A DNA stretch of 64,000 nucleotides from Domibacillus tundrae (GTDB taxonomy: Bacteria > Bacillota > Bacilli > Bacillales > Domibacillaceae): contig NZ_LAJA01000001.1 in the NCBI RefSeq assembly GCF_000970675.1, forward strand, positions 372,001 to 436,000, written 5' to 3'. The position numbers were made by a program, and so were the translations under genes. Within the stretch, counting starts at the first letter, position 1; each line of letters starts with the position of its first letter. The notes beneath the pieces are model-generated. The model was not told where the DNA came from. It worked only from the letters and a program-made list of their open reading frames with translations, and did no database searches. Below, piece after piece: positions 1-6,974 of the stretch.

Positions 1-537
1 AACCTTATTTGGGATTTTATTACAGATTACAGTCTGGTCCGCGAAGAAATTGAAAAAAAGGATGTATTACGCTGGAGTGCGATCTATCATCCGATTTTGG
101 ATATGCTCATTAGCGAATTTTCCACACAGTATTACCGGCTGACCCGCAGTCGATTAAAAGGGCAGGAAAGGCTGATTGAAGAAATAGACTCGCCCGTTAT
201 TCCCGTATCAAAAGGAATTGCCGTATTGCCATTAATCGGTATAATGGATGAAAGGCGTGCGGCGTCCTTATTTGAGTCCGTTCCGGTAAAATGTGTCCAA
301 AAGCACATAACGCATCTTGTGATGGACCTTTCCGGCTTGAACAACATCGACACCTTTGTGGCCAATCAGTTGTTTCAATTAACACAATCACTTCAGCTGC
401 TTGGAGTGGAAACCGTTCTTTCCGGCATTCGTCCGGAAGTCGCGCAGACCGCTATTCACTTAGGTTTAAACTTCAGCCAGATCAAAACGTTCCACGGCCT
501 GCCTCAAGCGCTGGTTCATTTAGGATTTGGAAAATAA
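1..537 (+). CDS. RsbR-type stressosome protein, 3' part (5' end outside window)
   Basis: The reading frame is open from base 1, so the gene begins upstream. The visible C-terminal half is a STAS domain, as in RsbR co-antagonists that form the stressosome with RsbS and hold the RsbT kinase to control the sigma-B general stress response. The second phospho-threonine position of RsbR proteins seems kept (DT at about 349-354). At the first site, where RsbRA has Thr, this protein has Glu (about 250-252), as in some paralogues. The N-terminal sensor domain is mostly missing from the window. No rsbS or rsbT follows, so this is probably a stand-alone paralogue. The family is clear; the exact paralogue is not. 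Confidence 0.82.
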   Translation, partial: NLIWDFITDYSLVREEIEKKDVLRWSAIYHPILDMLISEFSTQYYRLTRSRLKGQERLIEEIDSPVIPVSKGIAVLPLIGIMDERRAASLFESVPVKCVQKHITHLVMDLSGLNNIDTFVANQLFQLTQSLQLLGVETVLSGIRPEVAQTAIHLGLNFSQIKTFHGLPQALVHLGFGK

Positions 538-686
538 ATAAGAAAGAGCAGTTCAGTTTTCGGTGCACCCCGGTTTTTGAACATCGAAACGGTTAACATC
601 CTTCTTTGATTTATGCCAACCATCTTGTTCACACCAGTCATTATCGGATTATCTATTTAGTATGGAAAAAGTTTAATAATCGCAAT

Positions 687-718
687 AAAGCCCGGATCAC
701 ATAATGATCCGGGCTTTT
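687..718 (-). terminator. Rho-independent terminator after the acidic lipoprotein
   Basis: A 13-bp perfect stem (687-699 with 705-717) encloses a 5-nt loop. It lies directly downstream of the minus-strand lipoprotein gene and has T-rich flanks on both strands, so it may also stop transcripts from the rsbR-like gene. Confidence 0.7.
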
Positions 719-726
719 CATTTTCG

Positions 727-906
727 TTATTCTGTTTCTTCTTCCGTTTCTGTATCTTCCATTTCTGTGTCTTTTGTTTCCGTTTCTTCCATGTCAGTGT
801 CGGTATCTGTTTCTTCTTCCTCAGCGCCACAGCCCGCCAAAACACCAAGTGTCAAAAACGCAGCCATCCCGCCAGTAACGAACTTTTTCTTTAAAATAGA
901 ACCCAA
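727..906 (-). CDS. Small acidic lipoprotein (59 aa), TTG start
   Basis: A signal peptide with basic KKK, a hydrophobic stretch and lipobox LAGC predicts lipid anchoring at the outer face of the membrane. After the Cys the protein is almost only Glu, Asp and Thr in degenerate TETE/DTDT repeats, giving a strongly acidic tail of about 30 residues. I chose the TTG at 906 because GAGGAGG lies 8 nt upstream; the open frame extends further to an ATG at 978 but that has no good ribosome site. No family recognised. Low-complexity tails of this kind usually evolve fast, so function cannot be inferred; a cation-binding or spacer role is only a guess. Confidence 0.65.
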   Translation of the reverse strand: MGSILKKKFVTGGMAAFLTLGVLAGCGAEEEETDTDTDMEETETKDTEMEDTETEEETE

Positions 907-1023
907 ACCGAAAACCTCCTCAGAAAATGTAAGATGAAAAGCACTATTCCATTTCCCGAATTCAAGAAGGGTAAACAAATTTTTGCTATATTTACATATT
1001 CTTTACATTACATTAAAACAAAC

Positions 1024-1125
1024 AAAAAAGGGGGCGTTCCGGATGGGCATTCGGAACGCCAAACAATGCACAATGAATCGGTGGGGTAAAGCTAAAGTGA
1101 TAATGATTATCATTACCGGTTACAA
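1024..1125 (-). ncRNA. Candidate Fur-regulated small RNA (FsrA-like)
   Basis: On the minus strand a good sigma-A promoter (TTGACA at 1159-1154, 17-bp spacer, TAAGAT at 1136-1131) would start a transcript near 1125. It runs over a perfect Fur box and a C-rich, probably unpaired stretch (TTTACCCCACCG), then ends in a 9-bp GC-rich stem (1060-1052 with 1041-1033) followed by CCC and a T run. There is no ORF of note within these roughly 100 nt. Size, Fur control and C-rich single strand match FsrA of B. subtilis, which blocks translation of iron-rich proteins by pairing with their ribosome sites. Homology to fsrA itself was not tested. Confidence 0.6.
1098..1112. promoter_or_regulatory. Fur box, perfect 7-1-7 palindrome
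   Basis: TGATAATGATTATCA is the ideal Bacillus Fur operator. It lies just downstream of the minus-strand -10 element at 1136-1131, where bound Fur would block the start of the short transcript. Confidence 0.88.
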
Positions 1126-1130
1126 CTATT

Positions 1131-1159
1131 ATCTTATCCGCTTCTTCCAATTTTGTCAA
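1131..1159 (-). promoter_or_regulatory. Sigma-A promoter of the Fur-controlled transcript
   Basis: Minus strand: -35 TTGACA (1159-1154), 17-bp spacer, -10 TAAGAT (1136-1131). Fur-like boxes lie on both sides. Confidence 0.75.
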
Positions 1160-1167
1160 TAAGTAAT

Positions 1168-1182
1168 TGAAAATGATTTTCA
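1168..1182. promoter_or_regulatory. Second Fur-like box
   Basis: TGAAAATGATTTTCA is a perfect 15-bp palindrome that differs from the ideal Fur box at one symmetric position. It sits upstream of the -35 element, so the promoter is bracketed by two Fur sites. Confidence 0.6.
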
Positions 1183-1192
1183 AGTAATTTAG

Positions 1193-1330
1193 AAAGAAAA
1201 AGAAAAACAGGCGCTTTCTTTTCTAGATAAGTTTGTTTCTTCATTAAAAGGAGACGTGGCTGAAAAAGCAAAACTGAATTTATCAACCTATGCAGAACAG
1301 CTGAAAGAGGAATGGATGAATAAAAAGTAA
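1193..1330 (+). pseudogene. Possible C-terminal remnant of an unidentified protein
   Basis: From just after a TAG at 1190 to a TAA at 1328 the plus strand reads as a Lys/Glu-rich amphipathic peptide of about 45 residues, ending in EEWMNKK. It has no plausible start codon and no ribosome site. It looks like the tail of a lost gene but could be chance; the family is not recognised. Confidence 0.25.
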
Positions 1331-1405
1331 TGCCAATATGAGCAATCATTGAAACAAAATGTTACTTCATTCGTATAAAAGAGGAGCGAATGGAGTGGAT
1401 GATTG

Positions 1406-1900
1406 ATGAAAAAAGAAATAAAAGAACCGGAACAGTGTATTTCCTCACGTGCAGTGGCCATGTGGCGGATGAGCCGGATGATTGGCCACGTTATTGCGCT
1501 GCTTATTTTGGCAGCACTGATCGGAATGGATATGGCGTTTCATTGGTGGAACTGGATCGGCTGGGTGCTGTATGGACTGGTTGGGCTCACGGTTTTATCC
1601 GGTATTTATTCGATTGGTGTGGAACCGGCCATTTTACAGAGCACGTGGCGCTACGATGTAAGCGAAGAGTACATACAGCTGAAGCATGGAGCGCTGACAC
1701 ACGTTCACGTGCTTGTTCCAATGACAAAAGTGGAATATGTCACGACTAATCAAGGGCCGATTATGCGGAAGTATGGATTATACAATATTCAAATTGGCAC
1801 GATGGCATCGTCTCATCATATTCCGGCTGTGCCGGAATCAGAAGCGCTTGCTTTGCGGGAACAAATTGCCCGGCTTGCGCAAGTAAAGGACGGCGAATAG
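1406..1900 (+). CDS. ydbS: YdbS-like bacterial PH-domain membrane protein
   Basis: The product is about 164 residues with two close hydrophobic segments near residues 30-75, followed by a bacterial PH (bPH2/DUF304) domain. It pairs with the larger PH-domain protein that starts 1 nt after its stop, the same arrangement as ydbS-ydbT in B. subtilis. The pair is thought to be membrane-bound; in B. subtilis it has been linked to tolerance of some antimicrobial peptides, but its molecular role is not well defined. ATG at 1406 is preferred, with GGAG 10 nt upstream; a TTG one codon earlier is possible. Confidence 0.8.
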   Translation: MKKEIKEPEQCISSRAVAMWRMSRMIGHVIALLILAALIGMDMAFHWWNWIGWVLYGLVGLTVLSGIYSIGVEPAILQSTWRYDVSEEYIQLKHGALTHVHVLVPMTKVEYVTTNQGPIMRKYGLYNIQIGTMASSHHIPAVPESEALALREQIARLAQVKDGE

Positions 1901-1901
1901 G

Positions 1902-3284
1902 ATGAAAAAGCGTCTTCATCCCATTCGAATTCTTTTCTCAATGTCCTATATGGTGAAAAATTTATTTTTCCCCGCCATCTTTTTATTTGTTTTTCATTCG
2001 GCTGCTGAAGCGAAGTGGGTCGTTTGGGGCCGATATGGTTTTTTCATTTTTATCCTGTTCAGCATGATTGGAGCGGTTTTAACGTGGTGGACGTTCCGGT
2101 ATGAATTTCGTGAGCAGACGCTTCACGTTCACAATGGCATTTTCGTGAAGTCAGAACGGCACGTGCCGCTTGAACGCATTCAAAACGCTCATCGGCACAC
2201 ATCCTTTTTTCACAAGCTGTTTCGTATGACATCTTTATCGCTTGAAACAGGCGGGGACGAAGCATCTGTAAAACTTGATATGATCCTGTTAAGAGAAGCA
2301 GATGGTATTGAACAAATGCTGAACGAGGAAATGGAAGAAGATACACGAACGGTTCATTTTAGCGTGACCAGCCGTGAGCTTTTCAAAGCATCGTTTACTT
2401 CGTTTAGTTTTTTTGCGATTATTCCGATTCTCGCTTCCGTTTATTTCACAATTGATGAATTCTTTAAGCTGAGTGGATTGACACGCGAAGTGGCTGATTA
2501 TGTGATGGCGGCGCTTTGGCTGCTCGTTCCGATTATTTTCGCTTTTTTTGTATTCGGTGCGGCGGCTGGCATCATTACGACTTATTTACGCTATGGGAAC
2601 TTTAAAATTATGTCGGATGAGGAACGGATTTACTTGAAAAAAGGTGTGTTGAATGAAACGCTTTTTACGATTACAAAAGAAAAAGTGCAAGCGGTAAAAT
2701 GGAAACAATCGCTGTTAAAACGATGGTTTGGACTGGTCGAGGTGGAGCTGATCAGTGCCGGAAACACAGGAGAAGAAGAGCTTGAGACGAATTCATTGTT
2801 TCCATTTTTACCAGTGGGGGAAGCAGCGCGTATCGTAGAAGAACTGCTTCCGGAATATAAAATAGAAATGGAGATGGAAAAGCTTCCACGCGAGGCACTT
2901 TGGATTAAGCTCATGCGGCCAAGTTATCTATGGATGATTGCTACAATTATATTGCTTTGGTGGCAGCCGGCTTATTGGTACGGTTCGCCGATATTGCTTA
3001 TGCTGCTGCTGTTTGGCAGATGGCTCGAGTTTAAGCAGGCCCGTTATTTAATCAATGGGTCCTTTTTGCAAATGAAATCCGGGATTTTCACAACGGAATT
3101 GCTGGTCACAACCCGTGAGAAAATACAGGAAATCGATGTGAAAGAAGGGCTGCTGCAGCAAAAGTGGAATTTGTCGACGATCCGTATTGCCAACCGGGCA
3201 AAGCCCGTCCATTATGCTGCCATGATGGATGTACCGGTTTCTGTTGCGAGCGCATTTTATGACTGGTATGCAAAACGGAAATAA
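1902..3284 (+). CDS. ydbT: YdbT-like protein with repeated PH domains
   Basis: This 460-aa membrane protein has hydrophobic pairs near residues 10-65, 165-225 and 340-375. Each pair is followed by a bPH2 domain with the LxxGxF...LxxIQ pattern (for example around residues 80-130, 235-300 and 385-450), so three domains in tandem. It is translationally linked to the ydbS-like gene upstream and closed by a bidirectional terminator. The length is close to that of B. subtilis YdbT. Family assignment is firm; biochemical role unknown. Confidence 0.82.
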   Translation: MKKRLHPIRILFSMSYMVKNLFFPAIFLFVFHSAAEAKWVVWGRYGFFIFILFSMIGAVLTWWTFRYEFREQTLHVHNGIFVKSERHVPLERIQNAHRHTSFFHKLFRMTSLSLETGGDEASVKLDMILLREADGIEQMLNEEMEEDTRTVHFSVTSRELFKASFTSFSFFAIIPILASVYFTIDEFFKLSGLTREVADYVMAALWLLVPIIFAFFVFGAAAGIITTYLRYGNFKIMSDEERIYLKKGVLNETLFTITKEKVQAVKWKQSLLKRWFGLVEVELISAGNTGEEELETNSLFPFLPVGEAARIVEELLPEYKIEMEMEKLPREALWIKLMRPSYLWMIATIILLWWQPAYWYGSPILLMLLLFGRWLEFKQARYLINGSFLQMKSGIFTTELLVTTREKIQEIDVKEGLLQQKWNLSTIRIANRAKPVHYAAMMDVPVSVASAFYDWYAKRK

Positions 3285-3323
3285 AAAATCCGCCCTGGCT
3301 CAAGAGGCCGGGGCGGATTTTTT
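3282..3323. terminator. Bidirectional terminator between ydbT-like and lutP
   Basis: A long inverted repeat (AAAAAATCCGCCC with GGGCGGATTTTTT) has A/T runs on both sides. It serves the convergent plus-strand ydbT-like gene and minus-strand lutP, and overlaps both 3' ends. Confidence 0.85.
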
Positions 3324-5130
3324 ATCGAATAACGGCCGTTGTTAAGCCATTTTTCGCTGTCATTAAACGGGCAAGATAAGCGATGACAATGACCGCATAA
3401 ATAATCAGCCATACATTGATTGTTCTGTGGATAATCGCCATGCCGAGGAATCCGGCAGCAAGCAAATAATATGTCATTGGCAGGAGGACACGGCGGATGA
3501 GCGCACCTTCTTTACCGATTAGTCCGACTGTCGCGGAAGCTGCGACAACATTATGCACGCAAATCATATTACCGGCCGCACCGCCGACAGCTTGAAGCGC
3601 CACAACAATGCCGGACTGCTGCACATCAAGACCGATATTGCCGGCCGCTCCAAATTGGAACAACGAAAACATCATGTTGCTGAATGTGTTGCTTCCGGCG
3701 ATAAAAGCGCCAAGTGCGCCAACGGCAGGTGCCGCGATCGGCCAGAAATCACCGGCAACAATAGATACACTTTCCGCCAAAATAAGCGGCATGTTTTGCC
3801 CAGCTAAATACTCTGTTGCCGCATTAACTTTATCCGCCGCAAGCGACGTGTTCAAGAAAATTTTGATCATCGGGACGGCGAAAATAAGGGCGACTCCGGC
3901 TGAAACAGCCGTTTTAAATGAATTTTTCCACGCGGCTGTGTACGCTTTTGTGTTCATCTTATGAAGGAAAAAGGTCAAAACAGACACAACGATAAAAACA
4001 AAGCCCGGCAAAAAAAGCGGCGTTGACGTTGTTGTAATACCAGAGCCGAATGTATTTTCGAACACAAGAGTAGGCGCTTTTAAAGCCGCCGTTAAAGGCT
4101 CGACTGTACGCGATGCAACAAGCAGCCCGGCAACCAAAATGTACGGAAGCCACGACATGCCCATTGAGATTGACCGCTGTGATCCTTCTTCGCGTTCCGG
4201 CTCATGATTCAGCTTGCCGAACCAGTCTTCTTCCCACTGGCTTCTTGGCGCAAAATCAAATACTTCATCCTTTGGCATAAACAAGCCTTTCTTCGCAGCT
4301 GGAACAACGATCAACAACGCAACAAGTGCACCGAGCAGCGAAGGGAATTCCGGACCAAGAAGCACGCCGATGATGTAGTAAGGAAGAGTAAAGGAAATTC
4401 CGGCAAATAGGGCGAATTTCCATACTTTCAATCCTTCACGGAATGATTTATTTGGTCCAAAGAAACGAGTCAGTGTTGCTACGACAAGTAAGGGAATTAA
4501 CGTTCCAACAATCGCATGAATCATTGCCACATTAGACGTTATGTACATTAAATACTCTGCATAGTTCATTCCTGTACCTTGCAGACCGGAAAGTACTGCA
4601 GGCTGATCTGTTAAGCCGGTGTTGACGCCAATCTGAATTGGTGTTCCGATTGCACCAAATGAGACAGGTGTACTTTGGATAATGAGTGACACCATAACGG
4701 CAGCCATCGCTGGAAAACCGATAGCGACTAAAAGTGGCGCGGCGATCGCAGCGGGTGTTCCAAATCCGGCAGCGCCTTCAATAAAGGAACCAAACAGCCA
4801 GGCAATTAAAATCGCTTGAATGCGGCGATCTGGTGAAATGCCGATAAACCCACGGCGAATCGTATTAATGGCACCGCTTTCTTTTACGGTGTTTAATAAA
4901 AGAACAGCACCAAAAACGATAAAGATAACTTCCAAAGCAGTAATGACGCCGTTAAAGGCAGCACCTGCAACAACATTGCCGTCCGTCCCCCAAACGAATA
5001 AGGCAAGGGCGGCTGTAACAACTAACGCAACAGGCATTGCACGGTTGGCCGGCCAGTTTAAAATAACTAGAAAAAACATAATGGTTAGTATGGGCACAAT
5101 CGAAATAAGTGATAATGTAAGCAAGCTCAT
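3322..5130 (-). CDS. lutP: L-lactate permease
   Basis: This 602-aa polytopic membrane protein belongs to the LctP/LldP family, which takes up L-lactate (and often D-lactate or glycolate) with protons. Family blocks visible include [17 protein letters not shown] near residues 113-130 and the late [18 protein letters not shown] segment. It is somewhat longer than typical members, with extra sequence in the central cytoplasmic loop around residues 295-320. ATG at 5130 has AGGGAGG upstream. It is divergent from lutR and its promoter overlaps a LutR palindrome, which points to lactate uptake for the LutABC pathway. Confidence 0.93.
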   Translation of the reverse strand: MSLLTLSLISIVPILTIMFFLVILNWPANRAMPVALVVTAALALFVWGTDGNVVAGAAFNGVITALEVIFIVFGAVLLLNTVKESGAINTIRRGFIGISPDRRIQAILIAWLFGSFIEGAAGFGTPAAIAAPLLVAIGFPAMAAVMVSLIIQSTPVSFGAIGTPIQIGVNTGLTDQPAVLSGLQGTGMNYAEYLMYITSNVAMIHAIVGTLIPLLVVATLTRFFGPNKSFREGLKVWKFALFAGISFTLPYYIIGVLLGPEFPSLLGALVALLIVVPAAKKGLFMPKDEVFDFAPRSQWEEDWFGKLNHEPEREEGSQRSISMGMSWLPYILVAGLLVASRTVEPLTAALKAPTLVFENTFGSGITTTSTPLFLPGFVFIVVSVLTFFLHKMNTKAYTAAWKNSFKTAVSAGVALIFAVPMIKIFLNTSLAADKVNAATEYLAGQNMPLILAESVSIVAGDFWPIAAPAVGALGAFIAGSNTFSNMMFSLFQFGAAGNIGLDVQQSGIVVALQAVGGAAGNMICVHNVVAASATVGLIGKEGALIRRVLLPMTYYLLAAGFLGMAIIHRTINVWLIIYAVIVIAYLARLMTAKNGLTTAVIR

Positions 5131-5161
5131 TCTTTTTTCCCTCCCTAAGTAAGCGATTTCA

Positions 5162-5167
5162 ATTATA
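5162..5167 (-). promoter_or_regulatory. lutP -10 element
   Basis: TATAAT on the minus strand lies 32 nt upstream of lutP. The matching -35 position falls inside the LutR palindrome, so repressor binding would directly block RNA polymerase. Confidence 0.55.
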
Positions 5168-5175
5168 AATTGATT

Positions 5176-5192
5176 AGGTCATCAGATGACCT
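5176..5192. promoter_or_regulatory. LutR operator 1 (lutP/lutR)
   Basis: AGGTCATCAGATGACCT is a perfect 17-bp palindrome containing TCATC-N-GATGA, the motif described for B. subtilis LutR. The same 17 bp occur in front of lutA. Confidence 0.88.
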
Positions 5193-5278
5193 GTTTTGAT
5201 TATACGGGTAACGTTTTCAAAAAATCAATAAAAATTTTTCTTTGTTGTGTATATAATAGACGAGAGGTGAGGTCGACG

Positions 5279-5995
5279 TTGAAATATAAACAAATTAAAC
5301 CGAAAAAAATATATGAAGAAGTAGCGGACACGCTGCTTGATTCGATTCGCTCTGGTGAATTACAGCCGGGTGAAAAGCTTGATTCTGTTCAGCAGCTGGC
5401 TGAAAGCTTTCAAGTCGGACGGTCTGCGATTCGGGAAGCACTCACATCACTTCGAGCGATGGGGCTTATTGAAATGCGGCAGGGAGAAGGCACGTACGTA
5501 AAAGCATTTGAACCTGGAGGGATTGCCTTTCCGCTGCAACGTGCTCTTTTAATGAATCAGGCAGATCTGCAAAACTTGATGGAAGTACGCAAAATTTTAG
5601 AAACAGGCATTGCTGTTTCGGCTGCCAGACGGCGTACAGATGAAGATATTGCGGCGATGAATGAAGCTCTTTCCGACATGGTCGCTTATTCGGGCGATCC
5701 AGAAAAAGGAGAAAAAGCGGATTTGGCCTTTCATTTAGCGATTGCCTCATCAGCCGGAAACGATTTACTGCTCAGCTTGATGAATCATGTATCCGATATG
5801 ACCGCCGAATCAATGCGGGAAACGCGGCGCATTTGTTTATACGAAGCGAGTGCCACAGTTGAACAGTTAAATCAGCAGCACGATGCTATTTTCAAAGAGA
5901 TTCATGCAGGTAATCCGGAAGAAGCCCGTACAGCCATGGCCGCTCACTTGGACTATGTCGAAAACGTGTTGCGAGACTATATGAAAATGAATTGA
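5279..5995 (+). CDS. lutR: GntR/FadR-family lactate-responsive repressor
   Basis: The product is about 238 residues: an N-terminal winged helix (SVQQLAESFQVGRSAIREAL region, residues 35-55) and a C-terminal FCD ligand domain. It is the presumed repressor of lutP and lutABC, released by lactate. The TTG at 5279 is preferred because AGAGGTGAGG precedes it. An in-frame ATG at 5186 lies inside the operator and would place the start upstream of the probable -10 (TATAAT near 5251). The two identical palindromes on either side of the gene imply autoregulation and control of both arms. Confidence 0.88.
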   Translation: MKYKQIKPKKIYEEVADTLLDSIRSGELQPGEKLDSVQQLAESFQVGRSAIREALTSLRAMGLIEMRQGEGTYVKAFEPGGIAFPLQRALLMNQADLQNLMEVRKILETGIAVSAARRRTDEDIAAMNEALSDMVAYSGDPEKGEKADLAFHLAIASSAGNDLLLSLMNHVSDMTAESMRETRRICLYEASATVEQLNQQHDAIFKEIHAGNPEEARTAMAAHLDYVENVLRDYMKMN

Positions 5996-5997
5996 CA

Positions 5998-6110
5998 TCG
6001 CACTATTTTGAGTGATTTCGCACAAAATTTATCAAAATCGCACCATTTCATCTGCTTTCGCACCAATTGTGAAAAAATTGCTCGTTAACCAGGTAACATT
6101 GCACCACTTT
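5998..6110. repeat. Intergenic array of TCGCAC motifs at 20-bp period
   Basis: The core TCGCAC(C/A)A(A/T)TT recurs at 5998, 6018, 6038 and 6058, exactly 20 bp apart. Degenerate units follow at 6078 (TTGCTC) and 6098 (ATTGCACCACTTT), still in phase. All units point the same way. The array fills the gap between the lutR stop and its terminator. There is no spacer/repeat structure of CRISPR type and no coding frame. Confidence 0.75.
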
Positions 6111-6113
6111 AGG

Positions 6114-6143
6114 AAAAAGCCGCACATAAGCCGGCTTTTTTTT
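6114..6143 (+). terminator. lutR terminator
   Basis: A 9-bp stem AAAAAGCCG/CGGCTTTTT is followed by a long T run. Confidence 0.75.
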
Positions 6144-6166
6144 GTATGCAAGAAAATCATTGGAAA

Positions 6167-6181
6167 ATGAAAGCGTTTGTT
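6167..6181. promoter_or_regulatory. CcpA cre-like site of lutABC
   Basis: ATGAAAGCGTTTGTT matches the cre consensus WTGNAANCGNWNNCW with one mismatch. It overlaps the likely -35 element, as expected for catabolite repression of lactate use. Confidence 0.6.
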
Positions 6182-6206
6182 GTATCATAAAAAGAAATCA
6201 TATTAT
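6177..6206 (+). promoter_or_regulatory. lutABC promoter
   Basis: -35 TTGTTG (6177-6182), 18-bp spacer, -10 TATTAT (6201-6206). The LutR palindrome begins 3 nt after the -10. Confidence 0.55.
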
Positions 6207-6208
6207 AC

Positions 6209-6225
6209 AGGTCATCAGATGACCT
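6209..6225. promoter_or_regulatory. LutR operator 2 (lutABC)
   Basis: The same perfect palindrome AGGTCATCAGATGACCT as at 5176-5192, placed at the expected transcription start of lutABC. Confidence 0.88.
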
Positions 6226-6244
6226 TACTTTTGGGGTGAGCAAC

Positions 6245-6961
6245 GTGAAGGTTACGCTTTTTATCACATGTATCGTCGATATGTTTCAAGCAGATGTGGG
6301 CAAAGCAACAGTAGAAGTGCTTGAGCGGCTTGGCTGTGACATTGAGTTTCCAATGGGGCAGGTGTGCTGCGGCCAGCCGGCATATAACTCGGGCTATGTA
6401 GAAGATTCAAAAGACGCGATGAAAAAAATGATTGCAACATTTGAAAACGCGGAAGTGGTTGTGACGCCTTCTGGTTCATGTGCAACGATGTTTAAAGAAT
6501 ACCAGTACATTTTTCATGATGACCCGGTTTGGCATCCGCGTGCGGAAAGATTGGCCGCGAAAACATATGAGCTGACTGAATTTATTGTCGACGTGCTGAA
6601 AGTGAAAAATGTCGGGGCGAAGCTGAACGGTGTGGCAACCTATCATCCATCGTGCCACATGACACGCCTTCTCGGTGTAAAAGACGCGCCGATGACATTG
6701 CTTCAAAACGTCGAAGGGCTTCAGTTTGTTCCTCTGCCAAATGCGCATAACTGCTGTGGCTTTGGCGGCACGTTTTCTGTAAAAATGGGCAATATTTCCG
6801 AGCAGATGGTTGACGAAAAAGTAGATTCAGCAGTACAAACAAAAGCAGACTTCTTAATTGGCGCGGATGGAGGCTGCTTAATGAACATCGGCGGCCGAAT
6901 TGAACGAAGAGAAAAACCAATCCGCGTCATGCACATCGCGGAAGTGTTAAACAGCCGGTGA
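6245..6961 (+). CDS. lutA: L-lactate utilization protein LutA
   Basis: LutA is a small protein with two CCG-type (DUF3400/heterodisulfide-reductase-like) domains. The motifs [12 protein letters not shown] (near residue 40) and [10 protein letters not shown] (near residue 170) would hold an Fe-S cluster. With LutB and LutC it oxidises L-lactate to pyruvate. GTG at 6245 gives 238 residues, the same length as B. subtilis LutA, and has GGGGTG 6 nt upstream; an earlier GTG at 6236 overlaps that ribosome site. It is the first gene of lutABC. Confidence 0.93.
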   Translation: MKVTLFITCIVDMFQADVGKATVEVLERLGCDIEFPMGQVCCGQPAYNSGYVEDSKDAMKKMIATFENAEVVVTPSGSCATMFKEYQYIFHDDPVWHPRAERLAAKTYELTEFIVDVLKVKNVGAKLNGVATYHPSCHMTRLLGVKDAPMTLLQNVEGLQFVPLPNAHNCCGFGGTFSVKMGNISEQMVDEKVDSAVQTKADFLIGADGGCLMNIGGRIERREKPIRVMHIAEVLNSR

Positions 6962-6974
6962 GGGGGATAATAAC

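Noticed and set aside
704-937. Plus-strand frame rich in Ser and Val
   Set aside because: It is the mirror of the acidic lipoprotein's repeats on the other strand, with no ribosome site; the minus-strand gene has signal peptide, lipobox and start.
1134-1349. Minus-strand 71-aa frame over the Fur promoter
   Set aside because: It runs through the promoter and second Fur box, lacks a ribosome site and has no recognisable composition.
5206-5220. Cre-like GTAACGTTTTCA near lutR
   Set aside because: Three mismatches at conserved positions of the cre consensus; too weak to list.
5186-5278. Extension of lutR to the ATG at 5186
   Set aside because: That ATG lies inside the LutR palindrome and upstream of the likely -10; the TTG at 5279 has a strong ribosome site and gives the usual family length.
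5998-6110. CRISPR array
   Set aside because: Repeat cores are only about 10 bp with about 10 bp between them; no unique spacers of 30 bp or more and no cas genes in the window. The same applies to the arrays at 18645 and 33601.
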